A stretch of 64,000 nt of DNA from Charina bottae (lineage: Eukaryota > Chordata > Lepidosauria > Squamata > Charinaidae): contig JALMGJ010000003.1 of assembly GCA_023362775.1 (NCBI GenBank), positions 48,181,916 through 48,245,915 of the forward strand. Direction: 5' to 3'. The stretch's first letter is position 1. Every line of letters begins with the position of its first letter. This document shows positions 62,144 through 64,000 of this stretch, piece after piece. Below the pieces are notes generated by a model. That model saw nothing but the letters and a program-made list of their open reading frames with translations, was not told the DNA's origin and did not search any database. Position numbers and translations under genes: made by a program.

Positions 62144-64000
62144 CTGGAAAGAAAGAAAACAAAAGAAAACAGACCAGAAACAGTACACATCATCAGCTGA
62201 GCAAAGTTTTGGGGCTAAAACAGTAGATAACAAATTATGCTGAACACGGAGATGGTAGGGTTGCCTTAGGATGAGCTTCGTCAACCATTTGGGATAGATT
62301 GGAATTACAATTCCAACAAAATGCCTAGCCAGTGGGACTAATACAGCGCTAGACACCATGTGATAATACTAAGTTGGGAAGGCTAAACTGGAGGGCTCTT
62401 GGTCGGGAAAGATTCTCCTGAGACAAAAGTTTACCTTTTTATTTCAAATTTACATTATATGGTTAACTTAACAATTTTGACATGATTATCTCCATCACAG
62501 AAAGTGAAAAATTTGAATGGATCTAATCACAAAGGCTCACATGTACATTGTGCACTGAAGCTGGGAACTGGTGGTATAAACTGTCCCACAAATAATTTTA
62601 AAAAAAGTATCAAAAGCATCAAGTATGTGAGCTCATGTTGCTGATCGTTAGCCTCTGACAGGCACAACCTTCCAAAGAAATCTTATATATGGAAATAAAC
62701 ACTTATTTTTAATTTTATGGAATTAAATATCTCCCTGACATAACAGGTGATTTTTTTCAGGCTTCCTAGGTTCTACTGTTACCCTCTTTTATTTTTTTCC
62801 AAGTATTTTTTCTGGTTACAGACAGGGCAATCCATTCCCGCAACCTACATTTCCCATATCATAATTTCTGTCAAGACACATCTGTATATGAAAAGACCGT
62901 GTTTCCCATTTTTAATGTTGCATACCACAGCAAAGATGAACGTATTAATAAGAAGTGCACAGTACATCTATACTCAGATAAACTTGCAATAAAATAGTAA
63001 AAACATGTCCACCAGAAGGAAGAAGCAAGGTGATACTGAAATGCTTTTGATTATGATCTTAGGTAGCATCATGTTAAGTTAACTAACTTATTTGCTTGTC
63101 TTAGATTCATTTGGAATTTGAAGGCCGTGAAAGCCTTCGACTATACATCGTATTTGGATGTTTGGATGTTTTTTAGTGACCATTGTTTTCTTTGTAATGT
63201 CTGTTACTTTTTGTAACTTGTATTTTTTAACCAGTTATGTTATTTTATTATACTGTTTTATTATTTTAATCTTAATATTAAGAAAGGAAGAAAGGAATGT
63301 TAACTTCTCAGTGTCCTGTTGGACAGGAGTGCCATTTAAGCCCAATGAAGTAAATACGTAAATCAACAAAAAGTAAATTGACTAGGAATATGACATATAA
63401 TTTATATATGTAATTTTCAGAAAAATAATATACAAACATGGGAACTTTCCTCCTGGAATAAACAACATCTTGTGGAGGGTCAAGAGATTTTCATGGTAAA
63501 TATTAAGAATTTTATCCCCACATGTTCCTGCTCCAGTCTGAACTAATTCCTTCTGCAACTGTTCCTTAAAATTTGCCCAATACTTCCACACATAGTATGA
63601 CCCTTTAAGTGAAGCTTTTCCCCATGCTGGCTGGGGAATTCTGGGAGTTGAAGTCCACACATCTTCAAGCGCCAAGGTTGAGAAACACTGGTATACAGGA
63701 ATGTGGCCAATACTTAGAACATAAACAGACTCAGAGGGCTCAGTATTTTGTCCCCAAAGCTGATAATTGATTTATGGATAATATTCATTGCAACTAAACT
63801 ATTAAAAAAACTGCAAGGAGGAATACGCAATGGATGTAGCTCCAGTCTTCTATATATTATTGTAAGATATGAAAAATCCAACTCTTTCCCCAAGTTCCTC
63901 ATCAAAAGGGTGGGTCAAATTGAATATGAATGCAAAGGGCCATTACAAAGGTGTTTTGGAGTACCTTTGCAAAAATGGTCTTGACATAGATAGGGAGGTC
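61997..64000 (-). CDS. PATJ: PATJ (INADL), 3' end of multi-PDZ tight-junction scaffold, partial
   Basis: Two coding exons are visible: 63965-64000 (cut by the right edge) and 61997-62143. Both are in phase 0 across a GT-AG intron of 1821 bases. Together they encode the end of a PDZ domain from the strand LPIYVKTIFAK to the terminal TVTLTVLP and a TGA stop. PATJ is the multi-PDZ partner of PALS1 and Crumbs at tight junctions and apical membranes. The paralog MPDZ (MUPP1) ends in a nearly identical PDZ domain; PATJ is chosen because KANK4 lies beside it, convergently, as in mammals. Confidence 0.88.
62144..63964 (-). other. PATJ last intron
   Basis: AT-rich intron. Its only recognisable content is a short repeat end at 63610-63686. 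I see no further PDZ coding on the minus strand. Confidence 0.7.
63610..63686. mobile_element. Terminal fragment of a common amniote repeat
   Basis: 'ggggaattctgggagttgaa', 'gtccacacatcttcaagcgc' and 'aaggttgagaaacactg' match a widespread squamate repeat end (probably hAT-like). The other end is not visible. Confidence 0.5.
63965..64000 (-). CDS. PATJ: PATJ penultimate exon, partial
   Basis: The last 12 codons of an exon read DLPIYVKTIFAK, followed by donor AAG|GTACTC. The phase (0) and wording fit directly onto the GAAADDG of the last exon. The rest lies beyond the window. Confidence 0.85.

Noticed and set aside
62747..63361. Small + strand ORFs in the PATJ intron
   Set aside because: Low-complexity, hydrophobic AT-rich translations with no conserved features.

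Overview
This is a 64 kb piece of a vertebrate nuclear genome, and the evidence points to a squamate reptile, with a snake as the best guess. The signs are intron-split genes of vertebrate type; tRNA-derived SINEs of the Sauria/squamate kind with long target-site duplications; BovB (RTE) LINEs; many L2/CR1-like 3' tails of the 'ccgcccagagtc ... (AAAT)n' form; an R4-type LINE fragment; a Copia remnant; several hAT MITE families; and abundant microsatellites. The species cannot be fixed from the sequence alone.

Two genes lie tail to tail. KANK4 is on the + strand. Seven coding exons plus the terminal exon can be joined with consistent phases from 4301 to the stop at 30403. They encode the KN (talin-binding) motif, a coiled coil, a conserved linker, an acidic Ser/Glu-rich exon and the C-terminal ankyrin repeats. 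A 22-nt candidate first coding exon lies at 1506-1527. PATJ (INADL) is on the - strand. Its last coding exon, the end of the final PDZ domain, is at 61997-62143, and the 3' end of the exon before it is cut by the right edge at 63965-64000. This convergent arrangement agrees with mammalian synteny (PATJ and KANK4 are neighbours on human chromosome 1p31). The mammalian L1TD1 gene that lies between them is absent here.

Layout. 1-4300: hAT MITEs, a SINE and unassigned intron. 4301-30403: KANK4 exons separated by introns holding L2 copies (20.2-23.4 kb), a BovB interrupted by an L2 and a TA-target MITE (24.9-28.1 kb), an L1-like 3' end, a solo LTR (8466-8839) and a hAT MITE (18.3-18.6 kb). 30404-61996: about 31.6 kb between the two stop codons, made largely of repeats. 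It holds SINE loci whose internal 102-bp unit is tandemly amplified (34.9, 37.2 and 55.7 kb), an L1 3' end, a deep transposon nest at 41.6-46.6 kb (R4 LINE > hAT > BovB > solo LTR, with extra L2 and MITE insertions), a broken Copia element (49.1-51.2 kb) and an L1-like 3' end carrying a SINE. 61997-64000: the PATJ 3' coding end and its last intron.

No wholly new system is evident. The most unusual structures are the variable-number SINE multimers with a microhomology junction, the reuse of one 8-bp hAT target site by two different hAT elements, a minisatellite shared between hAT elements with different ends, and a possible intronic polyadenylation site that would give a KANK4 lacking ankyrin repeats. 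All family names were assigned by eye from remembered motifs; no database search was run.
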